Part shown: positions 12,931 through 24,580 of the stretch, piece after piece | Numbering within the stretch: position 1 is the first letter of the stretch | Layout: every line of letters begins with the position of its first letter | Assembly: GCF_036850765.1 (NCBI RefSeq) | Contig: NC_089490.1 | Coordinates: 280,564,482 to 280,628,481 of the forward strand | DNA length: 64,000 bases | Direction of reading: 5' to 3' | Origin: Saccopteryx bilineata | Lineage: Eukaryota > Chordata > Mammalia > Chiroptera > Emballonuridae | Notes under the pieces: model-generated | Databases searched by the model: none | Seen by the model: only the letters and a program-made list of their open reading frames with translations | What the model was told of the DNA's origin: nothing | Program-made: the position numbers and the translations under genes

Positions 12931-13305
12931 GATCTAACTTAGAAACTTAATAGCCAGACATTTGATAATTGAAGTTCAAAAGGTTAACTGGGTGCTAATA
13001 AGTTAAATTCTGTGACATTTTCCTATGATATCAATGTATCTGTTGTTTATATGTAAATTTTCAACTTAAAATGGAAAAATGTTTGATCATTTAATATTTT
13101 AGAAATTCTTTTGAAAGAGAAGTAAATACTTGTTTCAATACTGACCAATAAATGCATTTCTGCTGAAGTAAGGGTGAACATATTGGCCATACTGCATATG
13201 CTCTACTAGCCACACAGTAGTTTTCCAATTGTGACATTAAAATATGAGGAATACATACATTTTTTTGAAAGTCACAGAATTTTCTTTATCAAATATCAAC
13301 ACATC

Positions 13306-13307
13306 AC

Positions 13308-13338
<31 letters not shown>

Positions 13339-13341
13339 TAT
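13306..13341. repeat. (TTTA)n microsatellite
   Basis: About nine TTTA units directly abut a reversed L1 3' end. The tract therefore probably grew from the poly-A tail of that L1. Confidence 0.9.
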
Positions 13342-13430
13342 TGAATTTATTGGGGTGACATTGGTTCACAAAACCATATCAGTTTCAAGTATCCAGTTCA
13401 ACTCAACTATAGATCAGAAAGCCTCCAACT
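13342..13430 (-). repeat. L1 3'-terminal fragment
   Basis: 'ttgaatttattggggtgaca' followed by 'ttggttcacaaaacca' and 'gtttcaagtatcca' is the reverse complement of an L1 3' terminus. The copy at 47540 has the same landmark. Confidence 0.75.
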
Positions 13431-13636
13431 CTTTCTATGTTGAACAGGTTAATATTCATTGGGGAAAAATATTTTCTTTGGCAATATTATTTTACTTCAA
13501 CAGTAATAAAATACTGTCATATGAGAAAGATGATATTGTTTCTTTTCATGTGCTAAAGAGTAGCTCCAACACATTTATTGAACCTTTCTTGTGTGGTCAA
13601 GTGTAGCATTTATATGATTCATTTATGTTCTGCTTA

Positions 13637-13637
<1 letters not shown>

Positions 13638-13701
<64 letters not shown>
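13638..13701. repeat. (TA)n(CA)n compound microsatellite
   Basis: About 11 TA units run into about 20 CA units. It is likely polymorphic. Confidence 0.96.
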
Positions 13702-13703
<2 letters not shown>

Positions 13704-13886
13704 GGAATAGGCAACAAAATAAAGGAATATAAACTCAGTGAGGAATTTATACGGCAGAGTGTCTACTGTTAGAAAGAGAGAAAAAACTTGCTTGCAAAAA
13801 CAAATAAGAAATTACTGGTAGCTTGGTCCTTTTATATTATGTGTCAAGTGTTTCATGTGCTAAAATTGCTTTAACAATTATATGGA

Positions 13887-14095
13887 AGCCCTGTCTAGTA
13901 GCTCAGTTGGTTAAAGTGTCATCTCAACTTGCCAAGGTTGCAGGTTTGATCCCTGGTCAGGACACAGAATATAAGAATCAACCAATGAATGCATAAGTTA
14001 GTGGAACAACAAATCAATCTTTCTCTCTCTCATGCTCTCTCTCTCTTTCTCTCCTCCCCCCTCTCTCAAATTAATAAAAACAAATTTTAAAAATT
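13887..14095 (+). repeat. Bat SINE, family D (short)
   Basis: The tRNA-like head 'gtctagtagctcagttggtt' carries box B 'ggtttgatccctgg'. The body 'aatcaaccaatgaatgcata' is followed by a CT-rich tail and A-rich end. The near-duplicate flanks aattatatgga (13876-13886) and aattatctgga (14096-14106) match at 10 of 11 positions. Confidence 0.88.
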
Positions 14096-14106
14096 AATTA
14101 TCTGGA

Positions 14107-15780
14107 GGCCTAGGGTAGCACTAACTTCAAGAGATTTCCCTTTGCTTCTATATACTTCCCAGGGAAACTAGTAGTGTGTTGACTCAAACCCCAGTTTCAG
14201 AAACTGATATTTGAATTTGAGAGGAGAGATAATTTATTCTTATTTCTGGGGTACACTTTGTAGGGCCCCCACCTAATATGCTGGCTGTTTAGCCCCAACT
14301 TGGCAGGCTATGAATTTCAACTTTTATCTTCCTAATCCTAGAAGCCCCTCAATCATGCTGCTCATACTTATAAGCTCTCAGCTCCAGTTCAGAATTGAAA
14401 AGTGAATCTTTGGATTTCCATCAGCTGCCAAATCTTGGCCTGGTAATGCTTTACAGCCTTGAAAGGTCCTAGTAATATTTGTACTTTGCCTTTGGTTCTT
14501 AGCAGGAGAGTTGTTCTGAATTTTCTAATTCCCTCTACTAGGGACAAATGTTCCACATTTTCTATAATTTTAAATAATTTTATATTTCCTAGGGAGGATA
14601 TATTTTTTCTTAGAATTTTAGAGCTTTTGAATAAAGATCAGGCCAGTCAAGATTACCCACATCAAATCAGCAAAGAAACTAAATGACTGATGTATTTTTT
14701 ATTCATTACACTAGCACAGCAAGCATTCTGATAATAACAGCAAAAATTAGAGCGATATTAAATTGTGAAAAGAATAATCATTATTCCAGAAAGTTTCATA
14801 AGAAATCTAGCAGGTAAAAATATTCAATCATACATTCAATTATTCATTTGCTTAGCAAATGGTTATTGGGAAATTCACCTGTCCTGCATCAGGCGCAGAA
14901 ATGAGGCCTGGGGGTTTAGCAGAAAATATGACTGATGTAGACCCTTCCTTTTTAATGACCAAAATCCGTATTGTGGTTAAAACTTTATTTTATTTTCATA
15001 AGTAGCAAAGGGTTATGAAGCTTCAACTTTTCTTTTTAAATAGGTCTTAGAGATAATTTAGTAAAATTTCCTCTCGTTACTGAAAAGGAAAAACATTGCA
15101 GAATGAGTTCCATTCAATTTCCCAAGGTTTCATAGGTTGTTAGTGGATGAGCATAGAATAAAACTTTTTATTTTATTTCTCAAAAGGTTCTTTTTGTTAT
15201 ATCAATCCCTTTAATCAATAGGTACTTTGAACCATCTTTACAAACACATTGGAAATAATTATGTTGGCACTGAATTTGTAGATGTAGTGATTTTAATGCC
15301 ATTTTAGTACATGTAACTTCAAAATATAATCATTAAAAATAATGTTTAGACAAAGTTGGTTCACTATAGTCAATCTAGTGTACTTACAGATAAATAAACT
15401 TGAAAATATATTAAAAATGAATGAGCACTTGAAATATACTATACAGTGAATATTACTTATAAAGCTAACAATTTTCTCAAAAATTATTTTCTGGATGCTC
15501 AGTTCTGCTAGCACTTTCTCATTATTCTCTTTATTTTAGTTAGAAAGATAAAATATTAATTTTATATTTCTATTACAAATTAGCAATTTATGATATTTCT
15601 GAAAAATAAAACAATTACCATAAACATAGCTTACAATTGAAATATATGTGTGTATGTAATATTGTTAATGTAGGTAGTTAGCTAGTTATTAATTAAGAAA
15701 GGGAGCAAAGGGAATTAGACATTGAGCATAACAAACTAGGGAAGATAAAATCAAATATAATATTAATAAAGTGGAAAGCC
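14107..15780. other. Unique sequence
   Basis: No gene or repeat recognised. Confidence 0.55.
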
Positions 15781-16377
15781 TGGTTTAGTAGGAAGTTACA
15801 GCATTCCATTTACTAGGAAGCTATAGCAGTTATAGTTTCAGATAATTCAGTGGATCATAGCCTTGCCCCATTAAGGGTATTCATATTCCCCACAGTACAA
15901 CACGTCCATGACCATACTATAGTGGGAGGTTCCTCCTCTTCATGGCATGCACAGTAGAAGACAACATGGCAGCCATAGAGGCCTGTCTGTTTAGCTAGAA
16001 GAAGGATCTGTTTGGTTAGTGAGAGAAACCAATGCAAGCCTGTGAAAGATTAAGAAGCTAGTTGGTTGGTTTAAAGAAAAACTAGTCTTTCCCAAAAATA
16101 TAAACACAGGAATAACAAAGAGAGCACTCTTCTCTCTCTAACTTGCATCCACGACCTTGTTCTGTTCCTCTGCAGTTCTAATAATGGTCTGGGCCTGGCA
16201 GTGGCACGGGCTCCTAGCAAGGGCTCTAAATGTGAGTTTGAGCACAGCACCAGCCTGAGTGCAACTGAAAAGACTATGTAGGCCAGATGAAGACAGGAAG
16301 AAACTGGATTAAACCATGGCACAGAATTTCTGTACACTGGTCTTTCTCCTGAGTCTGATAAAGACCAGGCTGTACTT
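15781..16377. other. Unassigned, possibly repetitive block (left part)
   Basis: This is less AT-rich and higher-complexity sequence that continues to the right of the SINE at 16378-16713, up to about 16880. Phrases such as 'acatggcagccatagaggcc' recall old mammalian LTRs. I could not define ends, a family or a target duplication. Short open frames on the minus strand have no family resemblance. Confidence 0.35.
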
Positions 16378-16713
16378 TTTGTTTTTGTTTTTTTACAGAG
16401 ACAGAGCAAGAGTCAGAGAGAGGGATAGATAGGGACAAACAGACAGGAATGCAGAGAGATGAGAAGCATCAATCATCAGTTTTTCATTGTGGCACTTTAG
16501 TTGTTCATTGATTGCTTTCTCATATGTGTCTTGACCGTGAGACTACAGCAGACCAAGTAACCCCTTGCTCAATTCAGCGACCTTGGGTCCAAGCTGGTGA
16601 GCTTTGCTCAAACCAGATGAGCCCGTGCTCAAGCTGGCGACCTCGGGGTCTCGAACCTGGGTCCTCCGCATTCCAGTCCGATGCTCTATCCACTGCACCA
16701 CCGCCCGGTCAGT
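16378..16713 (-). repeat. Bat SINE, family B
   Basis: On the minus strand it runs from the 'gactgaccgggcggtggtgc' head to 'ctctgtctctgtaaaa' and an A-rich tail. The 13-bp flanks ccaggctgtactt (16365-16377) and ccaggatgtactt (16714-16726) differ at one base, so they are a target duplication. Confidence 0.93.
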
Positions 16714-16726
16714 CCAGGATGTACTT

Positions 16727-18719
16727 GTTCTATGGTAGAATAGACAGGGATGAGACATGGGAACCTCCAGACAGCCTTCTATTTAAACCTCAAATAAACC
16801 TTACTGAGAAAGCCGTACCCCCTCCAACCGCGAGCTCCAGCAGAATGCCTTTTCTGAGACTCTGTAGAAGGACACCATTTCCACTGGCAACAATATTAGT
16901 TAAAAATCTATGGCATTTTTGTCAGTATTTTTTTGATTAGTTACTAAGTTCTATTAGTATCTCCCCAGCTAAATTCTTACTGTTTTTGTTTTTCTAGTAA
17001 AGTTTAAAAAATTAATTTTATTATCAATGATCATGTCACAGTATTTAAGTGAAGTAAAATAGAAATACTGTATCTATAATGTCAAAAGCCTTTTATATTC
17101 TAAAAATAGTTGCAAAAGTTTTATATGTCAAACTGTGCTTTGAACCAGTTTGATAATCTTTGCTTGAGGTAAAGAAAGTCCCAGTACTTTTATAAAAATT
17201 AATAATAATTTGTATAGTCAGAAAGGGGGAGAAAATGATGTCTTACAATGACTAGAGGAAAAATATTAAATCGTTGGGGTAATAATAACTGTCACTATTC
17301 AACAGTAGAATTATCTTTCTGGTACATATTTATGTGAGGAATTGTAACAATGTGTGCATTTTATTTTATAAAAAGGTTCATAGTTTGAAAAAATACAGAA
17401 AAAATAATGGCCCGTCCTCATTTCTAACAGGAGAATGTGGAAGTTGCAATGTTTCACTTGCATTCATATTCTAAGCAGCATATTAAAGAAGGTAAGAGTT
17501 TGAAATTAACTGCAAGAATTGAAAAAAGTCTAAATTTAACTAGCTTTTGTACCAGGGCAATAGCTACTGTGGACATTTTAAATAGTGAGAAAGGTAAATG
17601 TTCTTTTTATTGCAATGCCTAGTGAAATCTGGAGAAGAACACACTGTTCCTATTATAATAAATAAAATGAAAGCAGGTGTATGCTTCCCAGAATACAAAA
17701 TTGGCAGAGTAAATAAAATAAATAGAAACAAGGATTTTAGCTCAAAAATATTGGATTTACATGAGTAGCTATAACAAATTATTGTGCTTTTACTTTGTAC
17801 ATGTCCATAAGTAATTCATTTTTTTTGCTCATATCATCATGACCTTCACTTATTGTGAAAAAAATTTATGTCTTTTCTAGTGGTTTTATTATTGAAACAA
17901 TAAAGGAAAATATTACAGTGTCATTGTGCTTGATGAAAAGAAATTTGAACTATGCATTATAGAGAATTCTCATTTTCTAAATCTCTCACAAGCCACTTAG
18001 GAATTCTAGCATCTTCATCTGTTTCTGTTTGTTCTCTTTTGGCATATATAGAAACCTGTGAGCAATTCTTAGAGAAACTTTTTTTCTGTATTCACATCAA
18101 AGTGCCAACTTTTTAATGATCCCTGAGCTAGAGAAAGTAAAAGAGTTTCTTTTGCCTTTGCTAAACTATAAAAAGAAAGCAAGAGATATTTTCTTTCTTT
18201 TCTTAATTGCCTACTCAAGTTCCCAAGGTAAGCAAAAAAATATTATACACAGAAAATAAGAATTTTTAAAAGGTTGTTTCTATGTTATAGACATTTTTTA
18301 CTTTCTAAAATACATTTATAAAAATGTTATAATACATATAACTTCAGGTAGCAAGGAATGGTGCAATGACAATTTGAAAAAAATATATATTAATTTAAGT
18401 GGATATTAGTATGGTAGAGCAGAAAAAGCACAAGAACTTTAGTGAAGGGGTGATTCCTAGTGTAGGGGTTTTAGGTTTTCTTTTTTTGAATGGAACATTG
18501 TGAAGTCTACTGAACTAGTTTGTATATAGGATCTGCTAGTTTTCTTTGGCAATTTTCTGACAAAAACACATCATTTTGACTAATTTTATTCTTTGTTAAT
18601 TTCTGGTCAGTAAAAAGAATATGTGGATATGTGGGTTTAGGCAGAGCTAAGCATAATCAGGAGAAGAAATAACATATTTTTCATTCTAAATTATTTTCTA
18701 TCATGAAGAGATAGAAGTG
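16727..18719. other. Unique sequence, first 150 bp probably part of the unassigned block
   Basis: The part to about 16880 contains 'tctatttaaacctcaaataa' and continues the unassigned block. From 16880 on the DNA is AT-rich with no gene or repeat recognised. Confidence 0.5.
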
Positions 18720-18912
18720 TGCAGAAGAAACAGATAAACATTGGAATTTTGAATATGAATTTTAGATATAGCACTTACTATGTAGGTAACCTAGAACAAT
18801 TCATTTTTGTCAACTCTATTAAGTATGATCAATCATATGAGGTACCTAGTACAGTGCCTGATGTATAGACAAGTGCTTCTCAGTAGATAGTAGCAATAAT
18901 CATTAGTGATAA
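18720..18912 (+). repeat. MIR SINE fragment
   Basis: 'cacttactatgtaggtaacc', 'gaacaattca' and 'ggtacctagtacagtgcctg' follow the MIR core and 3' end in order. The copy is highly diverged. Confidence 0.55.
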
Positions 18913-18934
18913 AACATATTGTTAATGAGTATAT

Positions 18935-19200
18935 CAGCTATCTCTTGCCCCAACAAACTGTACAAGGGCTTAAAGCAGCAATCATGAGTGTCAGGTTCTG
19001 CCTCTCTGGGTTAGCTTCTCTGGTTATTGTTTATGACCAGCTGGTGGGTCAGTTGGAGACAACCAGTTAGAACAGCCTCATATAGGAAAACTTATTTTTG
19101 CTCCACAAGGTTCCTTATCAGCAGGTTATCTCAGTTTGGCTCTCATTGTGGAGGGATGAATGCCATGAAACTGAAATGATGTATGTAAGTCCTCATGGTC
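18935..19200 (-). repeat. Possible ancient MaLR/MLT-type LTR fragment
   Basis: 'gcccc..aacaaactgtacaagggcttaaa' followed by 'gcagcaatcat' and 'ctggtgggtcagttgg' resembles the reverse complement of old mammalian ERVL-MaLR LTRs. The resemblance is partial and the ends are not defined. Confidence 0.35.
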
Positions 19201-19235
19201 CTGAGCAACGGCTTATCACAAAATTATTTCCATCT

Positions 19236-19519
19236 CTGGCCCTGATCAGTTGGCTCAGTGATAGAGCATGGGCCCAGTATTTGGATGTCCTGAGTACAAT
19301 TCCTGGTCAGGGCACACAGGAGAACTGCCCATTTGCTTCTCTAATCCCTTCCCCTCTTGCTTCTCTCTCTTTCTCTCTCTCTCTTTTTCCCTCCCCTCCT
19401 GCAGCCACGGCTTGATTGGAATGCATTGGTCCTGGGTGCTGAGGATGGCTCCATGGCCTCACCTCAGGTGATAAGGAAAGCTCAGTTGCTGAGCAATGGA
19501 GCAATGCCCCAAATGGGCA
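19236..19519 (+). repeat. VES-type SINE (family A), left part, split by a solo LTR
   Basis: The head 'ggccctgatcagttggctca' and the body run to 'aatgccccaaatgggca', where the LTR begins. The remainder resumes at 20338. The 11-bp duplication tatttccatct at 19225-19235 and 20442-20452 brackets the entire composite, which proves that the two pieces are one SINE. Confidence 0.93.
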
Positions 19520-20333
19520 TGTGATACAATATCAAGGAACTGCAAGATGCCACTTGCTAGACAGAGCAAAGAAGGTAGAACCTATCTGAAAACTTCCTCT
19601 TCCCCTTCCTTAAAAGCCTTGAGGAGACAATGTTTACATATCTTAATTAAAAATTCCTACACTGACCCTAACTTTCCTCACCTCCTGGAGTCATGAGAGT
19701 GAGGTATACCTCTAGACAAAGGGATCATGAGCCCACTACCCTTGCTTGAAAAACCTGTATTCTGTAACATTTTATATGCTTCCTAATAATCATCCCTTTT
19801 GAAATTCTTAACATGTATAAAACTTGTAAACTAAGCAAGTGGGGACTAGCTTACTAGGTTTCCTAAAATAGGTAAGCTAGCCCCAACACTCTTAGCAAAG
19901 GTAATTTCACTTAGCTTCTCTACTTATCTTAAGCTAAACATTTCATTTCCCACTATTGTGGCGACAGGGATAGGTGGTAGACCCTAGGAGATTTGGGAAT
20001 GTCTTTGTCAGGTATGTAAAACATTTATCACTACTGTGTTGTCTTGTGGTCTTGATGTGTAGGAATGTTTTTTCCTTTTAATAGATCTTATTGATAAATG
20101 TTGTAAGCTTATCAGTAAATGACTTGTACCATACTCCCCCTCCTTTCCCCCCCAACCAGTATGTGATCATGTCTATATAACCAGCCTCAGAGCTATATTC
20201 TGGGCTGCACGGTTTAGGTTAGCTATACCCCATGTATGTCACTGGCTTATTAATAAAGCTCCTCCTAATATTTCTATAACTTATCTTGGTGTCTCTATGT
20301 AACCTGTGGATTAAAGTACACTACTTTATAACA
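19520..20333 (+). mobile_element. Solo LTR of an endogenous retrovirus, nested in a SINE
   Basis: The element is 814 bp, begins TGTGATA and ends TATAACA (TG...CA termini, imperfect inverted ends). It is flanked by a 4-bp duplication, ggca, at 19516-19519 and 20334-20337. The SINE sequence is continuous once it is removed. Near the right end, a TATA-like 'tctatataa' (about 20172) is followed about 75 bp later by the polyadenylation signal aataaa (about 20251), the layout expected for U3-R-U5 on the plus strand. No internal viral genes are present, so it is a recombined solo LTR. A 4-bp duplication fits gamma-like ERVs, but the family is not assigned. Confidence 0.88.
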
Positions 20334-20337
20334 GGCA

Positions 20338-20441
20338 GAACATAATCCCCAGAGTGGGCTTGTTAGGTAGATCCTGGTTGGGGTGCATGTAGGAATCTGT
20401 CTCTGCCTCCCCTCTTCTCACTAAATTTAAGTAAAAAAAAA
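20338..20441 (+). repeat. VES-type SINE (family A), right part
   Basis: It continues from 19519 with 'gaacataatccccagagtgg' and 'gtagatcctggttggggtgc', and ends in the A-run at 20433-20441. Confidence 0.92.
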
Positions 20442-20452
20442 TATTTCCATCT

Positions 20453-21539
20453 TTTTCTCTTAACTGAAGGAAGATAAAGGCTGGCAAGAGTTTAAAAGGT
20501 AGAGAAAATGGATACCATTTATTTTGTAAGAAGCTGCAAATTCATAAAAAAGTAAAAGTAAAAGGTACAAAGAAATCATTAATTTGGGTAACTAATGCAA
20601 TTAAGCATCCACCATTTGAATACTAAATTAAGTTAAAAACTACCAGTGGTTTGTTTGAAAGGAGGTACTTTTCAATAAGGATACTGAGAATGAACTGGAT
20701 TCTGTACATAAATATTTCATATTACAAAATATTACACTGAATTGGATAAAACTGGATTACAGAGAGAAAATAATAATGAAAATGTAGTTATTTGTGGGAT
20801 AAAATATATTTTTACAAATATATTTCAATGTTTGAATCAGTTTGATAGGCCTTATATGATACAACAACATGGATAATAGAAAAGCAACTTTAAATTAGAA
20901 ATAGTTGTTTAATAATTTGTTTATTATTCTGGTTCCATTCCAAAAGACTAAATATGCAGAGGCAGCTATGATATATATATAGCCTTCTTAAAAGTATTTA
21001 TTATTCAATTTTTCTTGATCAACCACAGTTATTTAGTTATTATTCTGATATACATCAGACTAGTGTTTAGGAAACAACTATAGATTAAAGCACTATTTGT
21101 AAATAGATGAGTGAATCATTACATGTATTTTTAGAAAAGGGATAATTGGCTCATTATATTCATTGAATCTTAAACAATTATTGGAGAGTCTGGGAAAAAA
21201 TAATGAAAACAGGGCTTGAAAAATCAGAGAAGTTACAAAACAGTCAAATTGAAAATCTATTGATGTACAGGCACTAGAGTGGAACTGAATAGATATTGCT
21301 GGTTTGGAAGTGAGTAGGTAGCTGTCAAGCCAATTTCATTGTGGGTCTACACCTAAAGCTCTGTGATTGGCCAGCTGTCACTGTCAGTCAGCATGGGCAA
21401 GAATCAGGGTAAGAAATGGGCGAGGTATGAGGGAGAGCAAGAACACACAGAAAGCTTCTGGCACCTTGGCATCTACCACCATTTAAACCTTCACTGGCAT
21501 TCATATAATGACAGTTAACATTTCCCCTTCCAATTCTAA
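20453..21539. other. Unique AT-rich sequence
   Basis: No gene or repeat recognised. Confidence 0.55.
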
Positions 21540-21768
21540 ATGTCACACAAATTCTGTTTTAAACAATTTATTCTGGAATCTTTCAGGGATTGAGGGATAT
21601 CTGGGCAACACAGTTCCAGAGCGCTGAGTTCATGCAGATGTTGTTGAAAAGATGGTTCCAGTATACTTGTTCTATACAGTGTCGCCATAACCTTCATTTT
21701 GTAAACAACACAGTATATGAGAAGCACAATAAAGTGATATGCAATACAATAAGGTATCACTGTATTGT
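21540..21768. mobile_element. Tigger-derived non-autonomous DNA element remnant
   Basis: 'gtcacacaaattctg' near the left and 'tacttgttctatacagtgtc', 'cttcattttgtaaac', 'agcacaataaagtgatatgc' and 'aaggtatcactgtat' near the right are the diverged 5' and 3' ends of a Tigger element with the transposase region deleted. The left terminus is not clear, so the start is approximate. Confidence 0.65.
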
Positions 21769-22074
21769 CAAGTCTGTTAGGTCAGAATCCTTCCTTGCTC
21801 TGATGTTTCCTTTCAATCATTTTTCATTCTTTCCTCCCACCTCGCTGCTTGACTATCAGCACCAGTTGTTCATATTCAGAATTGAGCCAGTTATATAACA
21901 AGGTGTTCTTTCTCTAATGCAATAGTTTATGAGTAAAATGTGTTTTAACCTCTTTAATAGTTTATGAGTAATATATTTTCTTTACTGGTTCATGAAACTA
22001 CTTGGTATGGTACTGTAATAGTGAATAGACAGCATTATGTATCCCATAAAAAGACTAAAAAATGTAAAAGTTGG

Positions 22075-22240
22075 ATTTTAGCTAACACTATGTATCAATA
22101 TTGACTGATCAATTTTAATCAATGTATCACATGATGCAAGATGTTAATAAGAAAATGTGTGGAGTAGATTGGGAAGAGTGCATATAGTAAATCTCTGTAC
22201 TATAGCCTCAATTTTTCTGTAAATTTATAACTGTTCTGTA
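22075..22240 (+). repeat. Old L1 3'-terminal fragment
   Basis: 'gcaagatgttaataagaaaa', 'tctctgtactatagcctcaa' and 'tttttctgtaaatttataac' follow the end of old L1 3' UTRs. It is diverged and has no clear tail. Confidence 0.55.
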
Positions 22241-24104
22241 ACATGGTAGTGCTTTGACTCAACTGGGAAAGGCTAGAGAATGAGCCAGTGGGCATTTTGA
22301 CCTGTAGCTAAACTGAAGTTAAATATGCACCTGACATGCAAATGTCTCATAAACAATTGTAGCTGGATCTCAGAAGGTGCTTAGTTAGACATGGATGTTA
22401 TTTAGAGCAATGACAATGAATACAACTTGCGAGTGTGAGATTGTAGAGTGAAAGAAAAGAAAAACAGGGTTAATCCCCAAGTTGCACTAAAACTTGTTAA
22501 TTGAGAAGGAAATAGCAGCAGGAAAGTATAAATTATGTTGACTTAAAAAATAATGGGGAAATAATAAGGGAAATATCAGTGTAGAACTACTTATGCAAGA
22601 CTTGGGCTCCAGATATTTTCATTTGAAACAAGAAAGCCCATATTTCCCTAGGAGGACTGGAAAAGCCACACCAGTAGAGAGTGAACCTACAATATATGCC
22701 AATGTATGTGAAAGTCAGTCAGAAACTTCTCTCTTTTCCAACCCTATTTTACCCTAAAGAGACACACAGCAATCAAAACTTGTCTCAAACTTTCTCCATT
22801 TACCCTCAAGAATTCACTCTTCTTTAAAATCCTTTAAATCTCTACCTGACGGAAAGCATTAGTAGCTGACTCCCTTACTTTATTTAGCTCTGAATTAATG
22901 GCTTTTCATTAATTCTACAGGTGGTTTTAGCCCTTTTGACGAGGGCAACCAAGAAATAAAGTATGAATTTTGTGCCTTGGGCTTTTAAAGTTCATTGATG
23001 GGTTCACTTATTACTTTACTAAGTAATAATTTTCTCCCAAAATAATTATATATTTCTAATGTTAAGAGTCTGTATTATATCTTTTATATGATTTAACTTA
23101 TTTGTAGTTAGCTCTTTCAAGTCATGGTTGCAGGTTAATTATGGCAAAGATAGTATGTAGAAAGTTCACCCCCTGTGTTCTAACTGGCAATATCATTAAG
23201 TGAAAAATCAACAGTTTAATTAATAGTCTACTAAGCAAATTCCTTAAAAAATAGTAGGAATTCAATGTTTAAGACTATACATAATTTCTTGAACTATTAA
23301 AAAATACCAAGGATTTTAATGTTATAAGAAAATTTTTTGTCTCTTTTAGTTAAAAGGTTGAAACAGAAACGAGACTTTATGGCAACACATGACATAATAG
23401 ATATAGATTGCACTTAAACGCTTTTTAAATTGGTACACAATTGGTATAAGATTTATTTCTTATCTTTTCTCTCTCTTAATAATATAAAACACTGTCTACT
23501 ATGTGTTTCCAAAGCAATTGCACTATCTTTAAATTTTTATAATTTTCCTAAAAAACTAAACCATGTGTATTCTGGATTCAATCATGCTTTTTAATTAAAC
23601 TTAAGCCAAAATTTTTGAAATTTATAAGAAATCATTTCTATAATACTGAGAAAAAAGCTATAAGTTGTATATAGATTTAACATAGATGCTATTGCTTTGC
23701 CATTTTCAATAGAAATTTCAATGAAATGGAAGAAATATGAGTAAGATTGACAAATCACTAGGACAGAATCACAAGTGAAGAATTGAGAATTGCATACTAT
23801 TTTTTTTGGCAAATATTTCTGCTTTAGAGTTGAAGAATAGACTGTGTTGTAACAAAAAAAGCCATATAAAACAAGAATTATGCAAAGGATGAAAGCTTGA
23901 GCTGTGTGAGGGTATAGCCAGAAAATGTTGGAGATTTGTTGTGGTTGAACAACATAGTTTAGTCACACCAGTTATTTCTATTGCTTGTTTCTTCAGCATA
24001 TTCAGTACATAAGGGCCTACCCATAGGTTAAAAGTGGTTGGATCACTTAAGATGATGGGTTTTGAATGTACAGACAATGGAAGAAAACAAGAAAAAATGT
24101 TGGA
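22241..24104. other. Unique sequence
   Basis: No gene recognised. A 138-codon frame on the minus strand (23769-24185) has no family resemblance and runs into an LTR-like repeat, so I do not call it. Confidence 0.5.
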
Positions 24105-24580
24105 GGTATGCAATAGTTTCCTGTAGCTGCTACAGCAAATTACTACAACTGGGTGGCTTAAAACAACACAAATATAATCTATCATAATGCTAGAGTTCAG
24201 AAGTTCTGAATCTGCTTTTCTGAGCTAAAATATAGGTGTTGGCAAGTTCACCCTAGCTTTGGTGGCTCTAGGGGGAAACGGTCTCTTGCTTATTCCAGGT
24301 TCCAATGGCTTCAGACATTCCTTGGCTTGTGGCTGCATCTCTTTAATCTCCTGTCTTATCTGCATGTCTTATTCTCCTCTGTGAATGTCAAATCTCCCTC
24401 TTCCTTTCTCTTGTAAAAATACATGCCATTGCATTTAGAACCCACCTGGATACTCCAGGATAAATTCCTCAACTCAGGATTATTCATTTTATTGGCAAAG
24501 ACCTTTTTCCCAATTGAAATAACATTTACAGGACTTTAGACCTTATGACATTGGAGGCCATTATTGGCCTGTACAGGGTA
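24105..24580 (-). repeat. MaLR/MLT-like LTR
   Basis: 'cctgtagctgctacagcaaa', 'gggtggcttaaaacaacac', 'cattccttggcttgtggctg', 'tctcctctgtgaatgtc' and 'acccacctggatactccagg' form the reverse-complement pattern of an ancient ERVL-MaLR-like LTR. Old and diverged, with no internal sequence. Confidence 0.55.

Noticed and set aside
13244..13606. 120-codon plus-strand frame
   Set aside because: It runs through a (TTTA)n tract and an L1 tail. The hydrophobic Leu-Ile-Tyr-Phe repeat is translated microsatellite.
16512..16940. 142-codon plus-strand open frame
   Set aside because: Its first half is the reverse complement of a family B SINE and it has no protein-family resemblance.
23769..24185. 138-codon minus-strand frame
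   Set aside because: It begins in an LTR-like repeat, has no recognisable domain and no supportable splice or promoter context.
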